In this document: positions 53,374 through 61,990 of the stretch, piece by piece | Layout: each line of letters begins with the position of its first letter | Position numbering within the stretch: position 1 is the first letter of the stretch | Assembly: GCA_020249285.1 (NCBI GenBank) | Contig: JADCFX010000013.1 | Span: 1 to 64,000, forward strand | Length of the DNA: 64,000 nt | Origin: Roseomonas sp. | GTDB lineage: Bacteria > Pseudomonadota > Alphaproteobacteria > Acetobacterales > Acetobacteraceae | Direction of reading: 5' to 3' | Notes under the pieces: generated by a model | What the model saw: only the letters and a program-made list of their open reading frames with translations | Told to the model about the DNA's origin: nothing | Databases searched by the model: none | Made by a program: the position numbers and the translations under genes

Positions 53374-54411
53374 ATGGCCTTCACTGCCCCTCCCCACCCC
53401 GAGACCTGGCTGAAAGTGACGCCAGCGGGATTGTTCTGCGAACCGGGTGGGTTTTTCATTGACCCGCTCCGCGCCGTGGATCGCGCCGTGATCAGCCATG
53501 GCCATTCGGATCATGCCCGCCCCGGCCATCAAGCGGTGCTGGCCACGCCCGAGACTCTGGCCATCATGACCGCGCGGCTTGGCGAAGGCCGTGCGGGGAT
53601 GACGCAGCAGGCACTGCGTTATGGGGAGGTGATCACCATCAATGGCGTGAAGCTCTGGCTGCGGCCGGCAGGGCATGTATTGGGCTCGGCGCAGATCGCG
53701 CTGGAATGGCAGGGCAGCCGCGTGGTGGTCTCCGGCGATTACAAGCGCCGCGCCGATCCAAGCTGCGCGGCTTTTGAGGTTGAACGCTGCGATGTCTTCA
53801 TCACGGAAGCAACCTTCGCTTTGCCTGTCTTTCGCCACCCGGATGCGATGGGTGAGATTGCGCGGTTGTTGCGATCAGCCGCATTGTTCCCCGAACGCAC
53901 CCATGTGATCGGCTGTTACGCGCTTGGCAAATGCCAGCGCCTGATCCGCATGTTGCGCGCGGCTGGGTATGATCAGCCCATCCATCTGCATGGCGCGCAG
54001 CAGGGGCTTTGCGCGGTTTATGAGGCATTGGGTGTGGCACTCGGTCCGCTACTTCCCGCAACTGTCGCACGCAAGGATGCGCTGAAGGGCGCGATTGTGC
54101 TGGCGCCGCCTTCGGCCATTGCCGATCGCTGGGCGCGTCGGCTGGCGGAGCCGGTCGTCGCCAATGCCTCTGGCTGGATGGGCGTGCGGCAGCGCGCGCG
54201 CCAGGGCGGTGTGGAATTGCCGCTGGTGATTTCCGATCATGCCGATTGGGATGAGTTGCTGGCAACCTGCGCGGAGACCGGCGCAGGCGAGGTTTGGGTG
54301 ACGCATGGGCGCGAAGACGCGCTGATCCATGCGCTGGGGCTGCAGGGCATCAGGGGGCGCGCCTTGAACCTGATTGGGCGCGGTGAGGAAGATGAGGAAG
54401 CCAGCGCGTGA
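53374..54411 (+). CDS. Ligase-associated DNA damage response exonuclease (MBL fold)
   Basis: The 345-residue metallo-beta-lactamase/beta-CASP-type nuclease has the metal motif 'VISHGHSDHARPGH', 'WLRPAGHVLGSAQI', 'RVVVSGDYKRRADPSC' and late 'LVISDHADWDELL' with a final His in 'VWVTHGRE'. It is the exonuclease of the ligase module. I chose the ATG at 53374 over a TTG 21 bases earlier. The ligase gene lies 850 bases downstream on the same strand, separated by a minus-strand glycosyltransferase-like gene. Confidence 0.95.
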   Translation: MAFTAPPHPETWLKVTPAGLFCEPGGFFIDPLRAVDRAVISHGHSDHARPGHQAVLATPETLAIMTARLGEGRAGMTQQALRYGEVITINGVKLWLRPAGHVLGSAQIALEWQGSRVVVSGDYKRRADPSCAAFEVERCDVFITEATFALPVFRHPDAMGEIARLLRSAALFPERTHVIGCYALGKCQRLIRMLRAAGYDQPIHLHGAQQGLCAVYEALGVALGPLLPATVARKDALKGAIVLAPPSAIADRWARRLAEPVVANASGWMGVRQRARQGGVELPLVISDHADWDELLATCAETGAGEVWVTHGREDALIHALGLQGIRGRALNLIGRGEEDEEASA

Positions 54412-54420
54412 ACAGGATGA

Positions 54421-55200
54421 TCACTGGGTTCCTTGCAGACGCCGCGCCAATTTGCGGCGCGCCAGCCAACGGCGCAGGCCGCCTCCGCCCAGGATCAATT
54501 TCGTGCAGCTTGTACGAATCTGCCAGGGTAGATTGAGGAGCTTGTCGTAATGCGCTTCAAGCCGCTGCTGCACCTGAAGGAAGCTGGCATCCACCTTGCC
54601 AGCGCTCAAATGCCGAAGGTGAAAATCAATCACCCAAGCGCTGCGCCCGGCGCAACGCGCTTGCAGGCACATATCTGTGCCGTAGAGGTGAAAGCCCGAA
54701 GCCGCCGCGGAAACACTGACCAACGCATCCCGCCGGATAATGATGAAATTCTCATCCAGGCTGACCACCCGCGCGGGAAGCTTCCCGCGCCGCTGATCCT
54801 CTCCATGCGGATCGGAAATGCGGAGAACAAGGCTGCCATCCTGTGTGGCCCCGGCATTGCCGGCCAGCGCCCAATCCGCATCAAGCGCATCCAGCGCCGC
54901 AAGGCGAGCACAGAGCGTTTTGATATCATCGCTGATCAGCCGGATATCCTGATGGCAAAGGATCACATAACTGCCGCGCGCCAGGCTCAAGAAACGCCGG
55001 ATACCCTGGAAGGCATCCCATTGGTGGCCCTTGGAGTTATCCAGGTACAGGAACTCGGCCCTGTCCGGCGTGAAGCCGCGCGCCTCAAAGCTTTGCAGCA
55101 TGGCTGCGTATTCCGCCTGGCGCGTGACCAAGGTGCAAACACTGAACAACGGCCCAGGAAGGGGTTGGCCGGCATCCATGGGTTGCTGCGCTGGGATCAT
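54421..55200 (-). CDS. Glycosyltransferase-like protein (GT2-type) inside the repair module
   Basis: The 259-residue protein resembles GT-A sugar transferases: 'FSVCTLVTRQAEYAAMLQSF' start, 'EFLYLDNSKGHQWDAFQGI', 'SYVILCHQDIRLISDD' with the DXD-like 'HQD.RL', and 'HLYGTDMCLQA' with a late acidic/aromatic site. A basic C-terminal tail follows. It is transcribed against its neighbours and splits the exonuclease and ligase genes, which are usually adjacent. It is not an expected part of the repair system and is probably an insertion. Acceptor unknown. Confidence 0.75.
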   Translation of the reverse strand: MIPAQQPMDAGQPLPGPLFSVCTLVTRQAEYAAMLQSFEARGFTPDRAEFLYLDNSKGHQWDAFQGIRRFLSLARGSYVILCHQDIRLISDDIKTLCARLAALDALDADWALAGNAGATQDGSLVLRISDPHGEDQRRGKLPARVVSLDENFIIIRRDALVSVSAAASGFHLYGTDMCLQARCAGRSAWVIDFHLRHLSAGKVDASFLQVQQRLEAHYDKLLNLPWQIRTSCTKLILGGGGLRRWLARRKLARRLQGTQ

Positions 55201-55259
55201 CCGCTCAAAATCATCCCTACAACAGAATTGCGCAAGATGAGCCTGCGCTGCGCAACACC

Positions 55260-56864
55260 ATGAGCCTGCCCGCCTTTGCTGAACTCCTGGAAAGGCTGGT
55301 GTTTTCGCCGGGGCGGAACGCCAAGCTGGCCCTTCTTGGCCAATGGTTCGCTGCGCAGCCAGACCCCGAACGCGGCCTGGGCTTGGCGGCCCTTACGGAA
55401 AGCTTGAAGCTCGCCACCGCCAAGCCAGCCATGCTCAGGGAAGTTACCATGGCGCGGGTGGACCCCGAATTGTTCCGGCTTTCCTATGATTATGTCGGCG
55501 ATCTCGCGGAAACCATTGCGCTGATCTGGCCAAAACGCGCCGGCGTGAATGCGCCGCCACCTGCGCTGTCAGACATTATCGCCGCCTTGGAAACCACGCC
55601 CAAAGCCGAGGTCCCGGCGCTGATCGCAGGCTGGCTGGATACGCTGGATGCCAGCGGGCGGCTCGCGCTGATCAAGCTGCTCACGGGCGGCCTCAGGGTT
55701 GGTGTTTCGGCCCGGCTTGCGCGTGTGGCACTCGCCGAATGGTCGGGTCAGGCGGTGGAAGCGATTGAGGAAGCCTGGCACGCCATCCCCGCGCCCTATG
55801 AAGCGCTTTTTGCCTGGCTTGAGGGCCGCGCGCCGCAGCCGGACCCGCGCGCCGCCCCCATTTTCCGCCCGCTGATGCTGGCGCACCCCTTGGAGGATGC
55901 GGATATCGCCGCGCTTGATCCCGCTGCCTATTGCGCGGAATGGAAATGGGATGGCATTCGCGTGCAGGTCACCGCAGGGCCCGGCGGTGCAAGGGTTTGG
56001 AGCCGCGGGGCCGAAGATATCTCCGCGAGCTTTCCCGAAATCGTCTCAGCCCTTGATTTCCATGCCGTGCTAGATGGCGAATTGCTGGTGCTGCGCGATG
56101 GCGCAGTGGCACCCTTTGCCGATGTGCAACAAAGGCTGAACCGCAAGACCGTCACCGCCAAGATGCAGCGCGATTACCCGGTAGCGATCAGGCTTTACGA
56201 TATTCTGTTTGATGGCACTGAGGATTTGCGCCCCCTGCCCTTTTCCGAACGGCGCGCGCGGCTGGAAGCCTGGTATCAGCGCCAGCAACCAAAGCGGATG
56301 GATCTTTCCAACATCATCCCCTTCAAGCAGATCAGCGATTTGCAGACGCTACGCGAAGGCGCGCGCGATGCGGCGATTGAAGGCCTTATGCTGAAGCGCG
56401 CCGATGGTCCCTATTTGCCCGGGCGCGTGAAGGGCCAATGGTGGAAATGGAAGCGGGCACCGCTCACGCTTGATACGGTGCTGATGTATGCGCAGCGTGG
56501 TCATGGCAAGCGCAGCAGCTTCTATTCTGATTACACTTTCGGCGTCTGGCGGGAAGACGGCGAATTGGTGCCGATCGGCAAGGCTTATTCGGGCTATACG
56601 GATGAGGAATTAGCCTGGCTTGATCGCTGGATCAGAAATCACACGGTGGATCGCTTTGGCCCAGTGCGGGAAGTGGAAAAGGCGCTAGTGCTGGAAGTGG
56701 CCTTTGATGCCGCGCAGCGCAGCAGCCGGCATAAATCGGGCGTCGCGCTGCGCTTTCCGCGCATTGCGCGCATCCGTCGCGACAAACCTGCAGAAGAAGC
56801 GGATCGGCTGGAAACTGTGCTGGGCTTGATTGGGGATGGCGCTTCAGCGCCAGATCAAGACTGA
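55260..56864 (+). CDS. Cisplatin-response ATP-dependent DNA ligase
   Basis: The 534-residue ligase has an N-terminal helical DNA-binding domain ('LSYDYVGDLAETIALIWP', 'LLTGGLRVGVSARLARVALA'), the nucleotidyltransferase core with motif I 'EWKWDGIRVQV' (adenylated Lys), motif III-like 'VLDGELLVL', motif IV 'AIEGLMLKRADGPY' and motif V 'WWKWKRAPLTLDTVLMY', plus an OB domain ending 'RIARIRRDKPAEEADRLETV'. This is the bacterial ligase C-type enzyme of the helicase/exonuclease/PdeM module, which repairs cross-link or strand damage. All active-site motifs are intact. Confidence 0.96.
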   Translation: MSLPAFAELLERLVFSPGRNAKLALLGQWFAAQPDPERGLGLAALTESLKLATAKPAMLREVTMARVDPELFRLSYDYVGDLAETIALIWPKRAGVNAPPPALSDIIAALETTPKAEVPALIAGWLDTLDASGRLALIKLLTGGLRVGVSARLARVALAEWSGQAVEAIEEAWHAIPAPYEALFAWLEGRAPQPDPRAAPIFRPLMLAHPLEDADIAALDPAAYCAEWKWDGIRVQVTAGPGGARVWSRGAEDISASFPEIVSALDFHAVLDGELLVLRDGAVAPFADVQQRLNRKTVTAKMQRDYPVAIRLYDILFDGTEDLRPLPFSERRARLEAWYQRQQPKRMDLSNIIPFKQISDLQTLREGARDAAIEGLMLKRADGPYLPGRVKGQWWKWKRAPLTLDTVLMYAQRGHGKRSSFYSDYTFGVWREDGELVPIGKAYSGYTDEELAWLDRWIRNHTVDRFGPVREVEKALVLEVAFDAAQRSSRHKSGVALRFPRIARIRRDKPAEEADRLETVLGLIGDGASAPDQD

Positions 56865-56888
56865 ATCCTCCCCTTCAGCGCTGCACGA

Positions 56889-58349
56889 TCATCCTCCCTC
56901 AGCCGGCGGCACGCTGCCGGGCCGTGGTGTAATCGGCAAAAGCTTGTCGAGACCAGTCATTTTCTCAAACAGCGCCGCCACCTGCAAAGCGCGCGAATCC
57001 TGGCGTGGCGGAGCGACAATATGCAGCCCAACCGGCCTGCCATATTGATCAAAGCCGCAAGGCACCGCGACAGCGGGGCAGCCCGCCAAGGTCGCAAAGG
57101 CATTGATCAGCGATCCGCCCATGTAGTTGTCCAGCTTCTTGCCACCGATGCTCTCCGGCGCGCGCAGCATCACCTCAAAGGCAGGCGTGGCCGCGCCCGG
57201 CGTGATCAGCACATCATAGCGCCTGAATAGATCGCGCATGCTGATGAAGAAGCGCCGGCGTTCATGCTCGGCCCAAGCCAGGCGAGATGCGGTTTCCTGC
57301 AAGCCGCGTTCGGTTTGCCAGATGATGTCGGGCTTCAGCTTATCGCGATGCTCCAGCAGCATTTTTTCGCGGTCCACCACGAAATGCTGGCTGCGCAGCA
57401 CCAGAAAAGCTTCGTTCAAATCGCCAATCTCGGGATGCGCTTCTTCCACCACCGCGCCAAGCGCTTCAAAGCGCCGCACCTCGCGCGCGCAAATTGCCTC
57501 AGTCTCCCGATCCATCGAAATGGCGCCACCGAAACGAGCGGTGAAGGCAATGCGCTTCGGTGCCTCGGCCTCTGCCGCCGCAACCGCCGCAACATAGGGG
57601 CGTGCGGGGGCTTCCCAAGTCAGCGGATCGGCCAAATCCCAGCCCGCCATGCTGTCCAGAAACAACGCCAGATCGGGGATATTGCGCGCCATCGGCCCCT
57701 GCACGGATAACGGCGAATAGAGATCATCCGCCGTGCCGCGCGTCACGCGCCCGGGCGAAGGCCGTAGCCCCACCACGGAACAATAAGTCGCAGGGCGGCG
57801 CAGAGACCCACCATGATCCGACCCATGCGAGAGCCACACCTGGCCAGTCGCCAAGGCAACCGCACCGCCCCCGGTGGAACCGCCGCAGGTGAGCGATGTG
57901 TTCCAAGGATTGCGCGTGCGCCCGAATACTTCGTTGAAAGTGGAACCCCCCGCGCCGAATTCCGGTGTATTGGATTTGGCAATGACAATGCCGCCCTTGC
58001 GTTCAATGCGCTCCACCAAGGGGTGGCTTTCGCGCGGCACGTAATCGGCGAAGATCGGGCTGCCATAGGTGGTGCGCACACCGGCCACTTCCGCCAGATC
58101 CTTGATGGCGACAGGGATGCCACCAAGCCAGACGGCCTAATTTTCCGCTTCGCGCCGCTTGTCCGCCATCAGCGCACGGGCATGGTCGCGCGCGCGGTCC
58201 AGGCAAAGTGTCGGCAGCGCATTCACATCGCCATCCACCGCCGCGATGCGCGCTTCTGCCGCGTCAATCAGGTCAAGCGGTGAGATCTCGCGCGCCTTCA
58301 ACTTGGCGGCGGCTTCGGTCGCGCTCATGCGGATCAGTTCTTCGGACAT
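56889..58349 (-). pseudogene. Amidase gene interrupted by an in-frame TAG
   Basis: The gene reads from ATG 58349 ('MSEELIRMSATEAAAKLKA') for about 70 codons, meets a TAG at 58137-58139 and continues in the same frame with 'AVWLGGIPVAIKDLAEVAG' to 56889. The joined frame (486 residues plus stop) is a normal-length amidase-signature enzyme: catalytic Lys in 'VAIKDL', 'GGSTGGGAVALATG' and 'HGGSLRRPA' serine motifs. The 399-residue reading that starts at GTG 58088 omits the Lys and should be inactive. A sequencing error or suppressor read-through are the alternatives to loss. Confidence 0.85.
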
Positions 58350-58409
58350 TCGGCTTTCCCCCAATGATGGAACAGGCTACCAATAAACCACGCCAGGAGA
58401 AGACCCAGC

Positions 58410-59045
58410 ATGTATAACCCGCCTGCGTTCCGCGAAGATCGGCCAGAAATCCTGCACGCCATCCTGCGTGAGGCGCGGCTGGCTATTCTGGTGAGCGCGG
58501 GGGCGGATGGCGTGCCGGAAGCCACGCATTTGCCGCTGCAATTCGTGGCCGATGAGGGCAAGTACGGCACGCTTTACGGCCATTTGGCCAAGGCCAATAC
58601 GCATTGGCGGGGCCTTGCCACAGCGGGGCGCGCGCGCGCGATTTTTATGGGGCCGGAAGCCTATGTCTCTCCGTCCTTTTATGCCTCCAAACAGGAACAC
58701 GGGAAGGTCGTGCCGACCTGGAATTATGTCGCCGTGCACGCCATCGGCGCGATTGAGGTGTTTGAAGATGCCGCGCGGCTGCATGCGCTGGTGGATCGGC
58801 TGACCAACCACCACGAAGCCCCGCGCGCCAAGCCCTGGGCGGTGGATGATGCGCCAGAGACCTTCATCGCCTCACAGCTCAAGGGGATTGTCGGCCTACG
58901 CTTGGAAATCGAAACCCTGATCGGCAAGCGCAAACTCAGTCAGAACCGGCCTGAACAGGATCAGCATGGCGTGATTGAAGGCCTTGGCAGCAGCGGGGAT
59001 GCTCGGGACCGCGATGTGGCCACCTTGATGCAGCGGGGAGCGTAA
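58410..59045 (+). CDS. PaiB-like FMN-binding protein
   Basis: The 211-residue protein has the FMN-binding negative regulator family pattern: 'MYNPPAFREDRPEILHAILR', 'LYGHLAKANTHWRGL', 'GPEAYVSPSFYASKQEHGKV', 'VPTWNYVAVHAIGAIEVFED' and 'IVGLRLEIETLIGKRKLSQN'. Bacillus PaiB was described as a regulator of sporulation and degradative genes; most homologues are split-barrel flavoproteins of uncertain role. It is a complete gene, divergent from the amidase pseudogene. Confidence 0.93.
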   Translation: MYNPPAFREDRPEILHAILREARLAILVSAGADGVPEATHLPLQFVADEGKYGTLYGHLAKANTHWRGLATAGRARAIFMGPEAYVSPSFYASKQEHGKVVPTWNYVAVHAIGAIEVFEDAARLHALVDRLTNHHEAPRAKPWAVDDAPETFIASQLKGIVGLRLEIETLIGKRKLSQNRPEQDQHGVIEGLGSSGDARDRDVATLMQRGA

Positions 59046-59055
59046 CGGCGCCCGC

Positions 59056-59826
59056 TTACATCACCGCTTCCGCACCAAACCTTGGAATAAAAACGCGCCC
59101 GTCAGACCGCACACCCGGGTTTGGTTGAAGCCCGGCGGCAGCGCGGGTCACTTCGGCAATCAACCGCGCTACTTCGCCTTCCAGTTCAAACAGCCGCCCT
59201 GAATCGCCTTCGCGAAAGGCCGCGGTGGCACGCACGCGCAATTCCTGGCCGGCAACGCCAGTCGAACACGCCACATGCAGCAGGCCCTGCCCTTGCGCGA
59301 CGCTGCGCCCGGTGACGCAGCGCTGAGAAGGCGCATCGGGAATCCATACCATGCGCATGCGCGCCACATTGCCAGGCGCATAGGTACGCACCGTTGCCTT
59401 GCTGGCATTGAAGCCGGCGGCGACAGCCGGAGAGGCCAAACCATCCGGCAGCACCATACCGTGATCATTCACCCCAACCGTCGCCCAGCTTGCATTGCCT
59501 GGGATCGTGTAGCGCACATAAAGCTGGGTCAGGCCATTGCGCGCAATAACACTTTCATCCGGTGGGCCCACGGCGCGCACCCAAGGGCCAACGCGCAGGG
59601 GCAGCCGCGCCGCCACCGCCTGGGTTCTTTCCGTTGGTATCGAATAGGGGAGTTCAACGCCCCCCGGTCCCGGCGGCCCAGGCAGGTTAGTCGGGTAAAG
59701 CTGGGTCACCTGCACATCAGGGATCGGCGCCGATGAAACGGGCTGCGCCTCTGGCGGCAACGTCTGCTGAGCGCAGCCCAGCGCCAAGGAAGCACATAGC
59801 AGGGCAAGCGCCACGCGGCGCATCAC
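59056..59826 (-). CDS. Putative lipoprotein of unknown function
   Basis: The 256-residue protein has a lipoprotein signal with lipobox 'LALGCAQ' (Cys at residue 18) and would be anchored in the envelope. A Pro-rich linker follows, then a beta-rich domain ('LTQLYVRYTIPGNASWATVG', 'RMRMVWIPDAPSQRCVTGR', 'LFELEGEVARLIAEVTRAAA'). I do not recognise a family. Its start overlaps the stop of coq7, and it is the last gene of a dsbB-coq7-lipoprotein run; no functional link is evident. Confidence 0.82.
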   Translation of the reverse strand: MMRRVALALLCASLALGCAQQTLPPEAQPVSSAPIPDVQVTQLYPTNLPGPPGPGGVELPYSIPTERTQAVAARLPLRVGPWVRAVGPPDESVIARNGLTQLYVRYTIPGNASWATVGVNDHGMVLPDGLASPAVAAGFNASKATVRTYAPGNVARMRMVWIPDAPSQRCVTGRSVAQGQGLLHVACSTGVAGQELRVRATAAFREGDSGRLFELEGEVARLIAEVTRAAAGLQPNPGVRSDGRVFIPRFGAEAVM

Positions 59827-60377
59827 ACGCGCTCGCTGATTTTGATGGCAATTTTGCAGCCGGTCTTGATGGCGGCACTCAGCAGCCGATAGGCCGGCGC
59901 CTGTTCCGCCTCATGTTCCAGGCCCGTATCGCGATGTTCCAATTCCTCGGCGCGGAAGCGGGCGATTTCGGCGCGGAGTTCCGCCTCATCATCGCCAAGA
60001 ATGTCTTCCTGGGCGCGGTAATGCTCATCAATCGCTTCTTCCACGGCAACCGTGCAGGCCATGGCGCCACGATGGCCAAGCAAAGCGGTGGCGGCACCCA
60101 GTGCGAAGCCCGCGACATGCCAGAAGGGCAGCAGGGCGGTTGGCCGCACGCGGCGCTCCCCAATCAGGCGAGAGAATGTGTCCAAATGGACCTGTTCCTG
60201 CGCCTTCATATGTTCAATCAGCGGGCCGTATTTGGTGCGGCCCAGCACGGCGAGCTGGCCTTCATAAATGCGCTTGGCGCCATATTCGCCGGCATGATCC
60301 ACACGGATGGTGCGTTCCACCACCTCACGCGCCGTGGGGTCGCCGGGCAGGCGGTATTCAGCGGTTCTCTGCGTCAT
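59823..60377 (-). CDS. coq7: Demethoxyubiquinone hydroxylase
   Basis: Coq7 is the diiron monooxygenase that performs the last ring hydroxylation in ubiquinone synthesis. The 184-residue protein has the four-helix ligand pattern: 'VDHAGEYGAKRIYEGQ', 'QEQVHLDTF', 'VEEAIDEHYRAQE' and 'ELEHRDTGLEHEAE'. The length matches bacterial Coq7. It overlaps dsbB (ATGA) at its start and the lipoprotein gene at its end. Oxygen-dependent Coq7 shows aerobic quinone synthesis. Confidence 0.96.
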   Translation of the reverse strand: MTQRTAEYRLPGDPTAREVVERTIRVDHAGEYGAKRIYEGQLAVLGRTKYGPLIEHMKAQEQVHLDTFSRLIGERRVRPTALLPFWHVAGFALGAATALLGHRGAMACTVAVEEAIDEHYRAQEDILGDDEAELRAEIARFRAEELEHRDTGLEHEAEQAPAYRLLSAAIKTGCKIAIKISERV

Positions 60378-60850
60378 GCTCTGGCTCCTTGCCGGGCGAG
60401 GCCGAGGGAAAGCGCCCCAAGGCCCAAACCATACACCATATTCATCCCCGCCATTGAAATGGGAAGGCCGGGGATGAGAAAAGCCGCCGCGTCGCAGGGC
60501 TTATTCGGGGTCGGGGCCAGGCTCTTCAGCATATCCTCGATGCTCATTGCCCCCCCGCTGATGGGCGCCTTGCAGCCAGCAAGCGGCGATGGCCAGAAGC
60601 CTTGCTCAACGCCCAAATGAAACCCGCCCAGAACCCCGGAAACCAGCGCGGCCAAGCCCGCCATGGCCAGCAGTGGCGCGCCGAAGCGGGGCAGAACCAG
60701 CGCCAGCGCCGCGAAGCCCGCCGCCACCCAATAGGGCCAGCGCTGCCACAGACAAAGCTCGCACGGCGCCAGCCCCAGCCAGGTTTCGCTGGCTTGGGCC
60801 AAAAGCGGCGCGGCGGCGGCCAGGGCCAGAATGATCAAAGCGCGTTTCAT
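60374..60850 (-). CDS. dsbB: Disulfide bond formation protein DsbB
   Basis: The 158-residue inner-membrane protein reoxidises DsbA with quinone. It shows four hydrophobic helices, the first cysteine pair in 'PCELCLWQRWPYW' (CxxC) and a second periplasmic pair in 'AGCKAP' and 'NKPCDA', all required for electron transfer. It is the first gene of the dsbB-coq7-lipoprotein run; linking DsbB to ubiquinone synthesis makes sense as the quinone is its electron acceptor. dsbA is not in the window. Confidence 0.95.
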   Translation of the reverse strand: MKRALIILALAAAAPLLAQASETWLGLAPCELCLWQRWPYWVAAGFAALALVLPRFGAPLLAMAGLAALVSGVLGGFHLGVEQGFWPSPLAGCKAPISGGAMSIEDMLKSLAPTPNKPCDAAAFLIPGLPISMAGMNMVYGLGLGALSLGLARQGARA

Positions 60851-60941
60851 GCACCCCAGAGATTGCGCGCCCGCGCGCCGCTTGCAACTGGACCCATCGG
60901 GCCGGGCACCCTAAGTTGTTCCGAGGCAAGGGAGATCAGCC

Positions 60942-61568
60942 ATGCGCAAGCTTTGGGGCCGGACCAGCTCCAGCAATGTGATGAAGGTGCTGTGGCTGAT
61001 GGAAGAACTCGGCCTTTCCTATGAACGGATAGATGCCGGCGGCGCCTTTGGCCGCACCAAGGAACCCGAATACCGCGCCATGAACCCCATGGGCCTGGTG
61101 CCGACCTTGCAGGAAGAAGATAGCTGGGCGCTGTGGGAGAGCAACACGATCTGCCGCTTTTTGTGCAATACCGAAGCGCCGGATAGCGCGATCTACCCGC
61201 GCGATGCGCGCCAAAGGGCCGCGGTGGAAACCTGGATGGATTGGACCCTTGGCCATTTGACCGCGCCAATGGTGACGATCTTCTTCACCCATGTCCGCCT
61301 GCCGGAACCGGAGCGCGATTGGAAGGCGGAAGCCAAGGCGCGGGAAGATGCGGGGCGGCTTTGGGGCATTGTCGAAAAACACCTTGAAGGGCAGCGCTTT
61401 CTCTGTGGCGATGATCTGACGCTAGCGGATATCGCACTCGGCTGTTGGGTGCATCGCTGGCATGTGCTGCCGATTGAACGCCCAAGCTTGCCCAATCTGC
61501 GCCGCCATTATGATACGCTGCTGACACGCCCTGGCTTTACGCGCCATGTCGCGCTGCCATTGTCTTGA
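60942..61568 (+). CDS. Glutathione S-transferase
   Basis: The 208-residue protein has a thioredoxin-like N-domain ('LWGRTSSSNVMKVLWLMEEL', 'MNPMGLVPTLQEED', 'WESNTICRFLC' where Glu-Ser binds glutathione) and a helical C-domain ('ETWMDWTLGHLTAPMVTIFF', 'FLCGDDLTLADIALGCWVHR' with the N-capping box). The catalytic Ser/Cys lies in 'RTSSSNV'. It resembles plasmid- and soil-type GSTs of the Ser/Cys group. The substrate is unknown. A cupin gene follows after 14 bases. Confidence 0.94.
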   Translation: MRKLWGRTSSSNVMKVLWLMEELGLSYERIDAGGAFGRTKEPEYRAMNPMGLVPTLQEEDSWALWESNTICRFLCNTEAPDSAIYPRDARQRAAVETWMDWTLGHLTAPMVTIFFTHVRLPEPERDWKAEAKAREDAGRLWGIVEKHLEGQRFLCGDDLTLADIALGCWVHRWHVLPIERPSLPNLRRHYDTLLTRPGFTRHVALPLS

Positions 61569-61582
61569 AGGGAGAAAACACC

Positions 61583-61951
61583 ATGACCACCACCACGACC
61601 AGCCATGCCGAATCTTCTGAATTCATCCGCGGGCTTCGCCCGTTTTTCGAATATCGTGATCTTGGCATTAATGGCGCCACTGGCGGCGCCTTTGGCGCGC
61701 ATGTCATTCGCGCCATCCCGGGTGCTCATGCCACCGGGCAATGGCATACGCATAATCTGAAATTCCAAATGTTCTTCGTGTTGAAGGGCTGGGTGCGCTT
61801 TGAATATGAGGATATCGGCGTGAAGGAATTCCGCGCCGGCGATAGCTGCTATCAGCCGCCCTTGGTGAAGCATCGCGAAGTCGCCCATTCGGAAGATTTG
61901 GAATTGATCGAAATCACGGGGCCGGCGGAGTTTGAGACCAAGGACGTATAA
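61583..61951 (+). CDS. Small cupin-fold protein
   Basis: The 122-residue protein is a single-domain cupin: 'GQWHTHNLKFQMFFVLKGWV' (motif 1, with His ligands) and 'GDSCYQPPLVKHREVAHSED' (motif 2). Such proteins bind a metal and often act in small-molecule turnover. The ATG at 61583 has a GGGAG site eight bases ahead and was preferred to one at 61565. It lies between GST and DadA-like genes in one direction and may form an operon with them. Confidence 0.9.
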   Translation: MTTTTTSHAESSEFIRGLRPFFEYRDLGINGATGGAFGAHVIRAIPGAHATGQWHTHNLKFQMFFVLKGWVRFEYEDIGVKEFRAGDSCYQPPLVKHREVAHSEDLELIEITGPAEFETKDV

Positions 61952-61990
61952 AGCCGGCGCGCCGGGGCGCGTGAGACAGGAAGAAGCATC

